Of a DNA stretch of 40,289 nucleotides, positions 37,056 to 40,289 are shown one piece after another (position 1 is the stretch's first letter; the number at the start of each line of letters is the position of its first letter). Source of the stretch: an archaeon (lineage in GTDB: Archaea; Hydrothermarchaeota; Hydrothermarchaeia; JALTZZ01); the NCBI GenBank assembly GCA_027051165.1, contig JALTZZ010000113.1:1-40289 (forward strand), given 5' to 3'. A model generated the notes under the pieces. The model did no database searches. It was not told where the DNA came from and saw only the letters and a program-made list of their open reading frames with translations. The position numbers and the translations under genes are program-made.

Positions 37056-37423
37056 GTGATTACTCCCGCTGGATAAAAAAGGCTGAAGAAGATTTAAAGG
37101 CGGCAAAGAAATTTTTAGGTGAAGTATCCCCATGGATCGTAGCTTTTCACGCTCAGCAAGCTATAGAGAAATATCTAAAATCCTTTTTAGTGAAAAACGA
37201 TAAAAAATTTGGAAAAACACATGATCTGTTGGAACTCTTGGATTTATGCTTAGAGATTGATGAGGAATTTAGAGAATTAGAAAAGCTTCCTTTAGAAAAA
37301 ATATCTATGTTCGCTACAATTACAAGATATCCAGAATTGGAGGTTGATGTTGCGGTTGAAGAGTCTGAAGAAGCTATAAAGATTGCAGAGAAGGTTAAAG
37401 AGTTTGTTTTGAAGAAGATTTAG
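37052..37423 (+). CDS. HEPN-domain protein (partner of MNT)
   Basis: WIKKAEEDLKAAKKFL...FHAQQAIEKYLKSFLV...KTHDLLELL; overlaps the MNT stop. Confidence 0.9.
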   Translation: MSDYSRWIKKAEEDLKAAKKFLGEVSPWIVAFHAQQAIEKYLKSFLVKNDKKFGKTHDLLELLDLCLEIDEEFRELEKLPLEKISMFATITRYPELEVDVAVEESEEAIKIAEKVKEFVLKKI

Positions 37424-37606
37424 ATTCTTCCCCTCATGCTCACTATGCCAAGAAACGTTGTTGCAAATCTGTCTTCAAGGTTTTCCATGTTCAGAAGCCT
37501 GTAAAGCTACAGCGAGAACATTAAGCTTATTATGAAAGAAACAGTTGGAATTATGAATATATCCAAGACAAAGCTTCCGGCAAGCTCCAAGAGGGATCCT
37601 GCTATT

Positions 37607-38368
37607 CTATTCTATTACTGCTTTAAAAGCACTAAAAGGATTATAGTAAGACTGGAGACCGGCAATGATAGTGTTTATTATGCTGTTCAGCCCGCTCTCA
37701 AGCTGACTTTTCTGGTTTTCAAGATTTTGAATATCCCGCGCATAGTCGTGCTGATGAACAACATAGTAAAGACTATACATAATAGTCGGGAATACAACAG
37801 CCATGGCAATGCTAAAGCTTATGAGAGATGCTCCAACGCTTCTCAGAATCTTCGGAACGAGCAGAACAGCTCCGAGCGCTGTTATGAAGGTAAAGTGGTC
37901 AACAAAGAACTTCATAAGCTCGTGCAGAAAGTTCGCATAGATTATTAAGTATGTGAAGAAGGGAACTGTTGCATCCAGAATTCTATCCAAGGGATCTAAA
38001 AACATGAATACAGCCCATTTTAAAACCATAACATCCACTTGTATTGTTTTTACAGAGGAAACAAATGCATTAATAGCACTAAGAATCACAAAAGCCTCGG
38101 TTGCAGAAGTTCTTATCTCGTCGAGCTTGTTCAGAGCTCCGCTCTGAAGGCTTGATATCTGAAAAACGTTTAAAATCGTCTGGAAAACCGGAGATATTAT
38201 AAGCAGAGCTACTGCAAACAATACACCGAGTGCTATCAGATTGTCTTTCGCGCTTACAGCCCACTCCTCGCTAAAAAACCTGCCGAGGATATGCTGCATG
38301 AGGTATATGATCATCTCTATGTTGGCTATTATTATCACCAGCAGCGCAAGCTCCGCTACCGTCGGCAT
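37607..38368 (-). CDS. Polytopic membrane protein, VirB6/TrbL/CedA-like by topology only
   Basis: About six predicted hydrophobic helices in 253 aa, including VLFAVALLIISPVFQTIL, AVLLVPKIL and LISFSIAMAVVFPTIMYSLYYVV. Confidence 0.6.
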   Translation of the reverse strand: MPTVAELALLVIIIANIEMIIYLMQHILGRFFSEEWAVSAKDNLIALGVLFAVALLIISPVFQTILNVFQISSLQSGALNKLDEIRTSATEAFVILSAINAFVSSVKTIQVDVMVLKWAVFMFLDPLDRILDATVPFFTYLIIYANFLHELMKFFVDHFTFITALGAVLLVPKILRSVGASLISFSIAMAVVFPTIMYSLYYVVHQHDYARDIQNLENQKSQLESGLNSIINTIIAGLQSYYNPFSAFKAVIE

Positions 38369-38395
38369 ACTATGTTTACAGCTTTTAAGCTTGTT

Positions 38396-38413
38396 TCCTC
38401 ACAGCTGTGAGGA
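38396..38413. promoter_or_regulatory. Perfect 18-bp palindrome TCCTCACAGCTGTGAGGA between divergent promoters
   Basis: Identical to 36374-36391; flanked by GCTTTTAAGC and CTTTTATAAGC. Confidence 0.8.
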
Positions 38414-38450
38414 TTCGCTTTTATAAGCTCTTAATTTATTGGTGGTTTAG

Positions 38451-39074
38451 ATGGCGGGGGTAGATATTTTAATGAATGAGGTTTGTGAAATTTTGGAAGA
38501 ACTTGGATACAGCGTGCAGAAGGATGATGAAGGGAAATACATCGTAATTGAAGGAGAAAAAATATATTTCGCTGTGAGATACTACCGCAGAGGATATGCT
38601 GTTGATTTCGAAAGATACGACGACTATATGCTAAATGCTAACAAAAAAGTATATATTACCAACGATGTAAAGAAAAAGATAAAAAGAGCTTTGAAGGAGA
38701 TTTCAAAAACTATCAGAAAGGAAAAAGAGATAAAAAGGAAAGCTGAAGAAGAAAAGAAAAAGAAAATAGAAGAAATCAAAAAGAAGCTCAAAGACAATAT
38801 AGAGATTGTTGATATATATGGAAAAACAATTGTGCTGAGAGTTAATGGTGTTAAGGTTGTTGTAAGCAACTACATCGGAAGCTACAACGCATATACAGAC
38901 CGTGAAGACTTGATGAAAAATCCATTAGATAAGCAGAAAACCATTGAAAATATAAAAGATGACAGCTTCAGCGGGAATGTAATATTTGAAAAAGACAAAA
39001 TTACTGATATTACACTGACGGACGAGAAGAGCTTGGATGACATCCTTGAAAAGCTTTCCCAGATTCTTTCTTAA
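38451..39074 (+). CDS. Uncharacterised charged/coiled-coil protein
   Basis: 207-aa ORF downstream of palindrome promoter; long Lys/Glu-rich helix. Confidence 0.75.
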   Translation: MAGVDILMNEVCEILEELGYSVQKDDEGKYIVIEGEKIYFAVRYYRRGYAVDFERYDDYMLNANKKVYITNDVKKKIKRALKEISKTIRKEKEIKRKAEEEKKKKIEEIKKKLKDNIEIVDIYGKTIVLRVNGVKVVVSNYIGSYNAYTDREDLMKNPLDKQKTIENIKDDSFSGNVIFEKDKITDITLTDEKSLDDILEKLSQILS

Positions 39075-39090
39075 CTTTTTCTTTTTAAAG

Positions 39091-40278
39091 TCAAACAAAC
39101 ACTATTTCAAAACCCTTGTAAACTCTTAGCTCTTCTTTCAGCTCTTCCAGAGCAAAAATTATTACGTTTTCCTTATCGAAATACTGGAAAATATCTTCTT
39201 TGTTTACAACAAGTCCCACCTCGTAGAACTCCCCATCCTTGAAATACTTTCCTTGATAGAAAAGAAAGCTGTTCATAACGAGCCAGTCCTTAGCCTTCCT
39301 CAACAAATAAGCTATCTTCACATCCTTAGGATGATAATAGCCTTTATGCTCGCTGAGCTTCTCCTTCAGCTTCTTTCTGAACAGCTCTACTGGAACTTCC
39401 TCATACCTCCTCACATACTCCTCGTAGATTTCCTCTAAGGTTAAGGCGTGCTCTCCGAAGATTTCCTTTATAAAGTCATCCGGTATTTCTACCTCCTTCT
39501 CTTCCTCGAAGATTACCTTTACGTATTGACTGCCCCTAAATTCCGCCGGCTTCGTGAAGACGTATATCAAAAAGCTGATGAAGGCAATGACTATGCCTAT
39601 TATATATTCGGCAGGAATCTCGGTTTCGTAATATGGAAGCCTGACTGGATAGCCGTTGACCTCTATGTATCTCGGCAGATCGCTTCTCACAGCTGTGAGG
39701 TTCCCGTTGACAAAGATGTAGTATTTTCCAGCTCTCTTCTCCACTTTTACTTTATAAGGCTCGACTTCAACCTTAAGGGCGTCTATAATATTTTTTCCGC
39801 TGTATAATACTAAAACATTCTCTCCCTCTTCTAAAAACACATTAGCTTCATGATTTTTAACCTCGTAGAAACCGCCTGCCGGGAGAACCTGTATGTAGCT
39901 TCCCTGAGAAACTTTTACTGAATTCCATCCAGCCTTCGGACTTTCGATAAGAATCATGCTTCCTGATAGGTTTTTCTCGTAAACAGCTTTAATAACCTTC
40001 CAGCTCCATCCCTTCTTGAACAAAACCGCTACATTTCTGTATTTCGGTATGAAGTATATTCTTCTCGCATCGCCTTCAAGATTGTAAACTTCGAGCTGAC
40101 CGTAAATCTTCAACAAATCTGCTGCTTCTTTTAAAGGAGTGTATTTTACCTCAACGAAATAAGCTCTGCCGTCTCTGTCAACGTAGTATTTCTTAGGATT
40201 TACCGCATACACCGTTAAATTTCTGTATTCATAAGGTAAGGGCTCGTTGCATACCAGAACTACGGTGTCGTTCCTCAC
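39091..40278 (-). CDS. Single-pass membrane protein with large N-terminal domain and cytosolic helical C-terminal region; start uncertain, may continue beyond the window
   Basis: TM YIIGIVIAFISFLIYVFT; annotated GTG start lies inside a palindrome at the window edge. Confidence 0.75.
   Translation of the reverse strand: MRNDTVVLVCNEPLPYEYRNLTVYAVNPKKYYVDRDGRAYFVEVKYTPLKEAADLLKIYGQLEVYNLEGDARRIYFIPKYRNVAVLFKKGWSWKVIKAVYEKNLSGSMILIESPKAGWNSVKVSQGSYIQVLPAGGFYEVKNHEANVFLEEGENVLVLYSGKNIIDALKVEVEPYKVKVEKRAGKYYIFVNGNLTAVRSDLPRYIEVNGYPVRLPYYETEIPAEYIIGIVIAFISFLIYVFTKPAEFRGSQYVKVIFEEEKEVEIPDDFIKEIFGEHALTLEEIYEEYVRRYEEVPVELFRKKLKEKLSEHKGYYHPKDVKIAYLLRKAKDWLVMNSFLFYQGKYFKDGEFYEVGLVVNKEDIFQYFDKENVIIFALEELKEELRVYKGFEIVFV
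39686..39699. repeat. Palindrome family copy CTCACAGCTGTGAG inside a CDS
   Basis: Encodes LTAVR in NLTAVRSDLPRY. Confidence 0.85.
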
Positions 40279-40289
40279 AGCTGTGAGGA
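40272..40289. repeat. Perfect 18-bp palindrome TCCTCACAGCTGTGAGGA at the window edge
   Basis: Read directly. Confidence 0.85.

Noticed and set aside
37601-37618. AATAG tandem units at the end of the membrane gene as a phase-variation switch
   Set aside because: Adding or removing one 5-nt unit still leaves an in-frame TAG by my reading, so simple slippage would not join the downstream hydrophobic frame.
37532-37948. 138-aa plus-strand ORF
   Set aside because: Antisense to the polytopic membrane protein; no promoter or SD and low-quality translation.

Overview
Archaeal chromosomal segment, probably from a hyperthermophilic euryarchaeon of Archaeoglobales type (inference from BpsA branched-polyamine synthase, archaeal CopA, archaeal gyrase and gene content). 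Positions 1-33 kb are mostly ordinary housekeeping genes: biotin carboxylase, MoeA/FmdE/TupA Mo/W functions, CopA, TatD, an orphan histidine kinase, a secretion ATPase with KaiC-like ATPases, PdxS, RNA ligase, GyrA with an intein, SpeE/BpsA, PurL, and an Era-like GTPase/DUF2073/Zn-ribbon operon. Selfish DNA interrupts this: an intact TnpB element whose predicted guide is the gyrA leader, a miniature TnpB-derived element next to pdxS, and a cluster of decayed insertion sequences at 33.3-35.3 kb. The least ordinary part is 35.4-40.3 kb, which runs off the window. It looks like part of an integrated element. It carries at least nine copies of a palindrome family, (T)CCTCACAGCTGTGAGG(A), that I saw nowhere else in the window. 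It also has a 34-bp-phased array of TTATAC...GTATAA palindromes and a long imperfect inverted repeat. Two nearly superimposable divergent promoters each have the palindrome between them. The genes include an unannotated 58-aa type IV prepilin-like ORF, a VirB6/CedA-like polytopic membrane protein with a disrupted or recoded 3' end, a HEPN/MNT pair and single-pass surface proteins. My best candidate for an undescribed system is a palindrome-controlled pilus/DNA-transfer-like element. All motif searches were done by eye, so copy counts are minimums.
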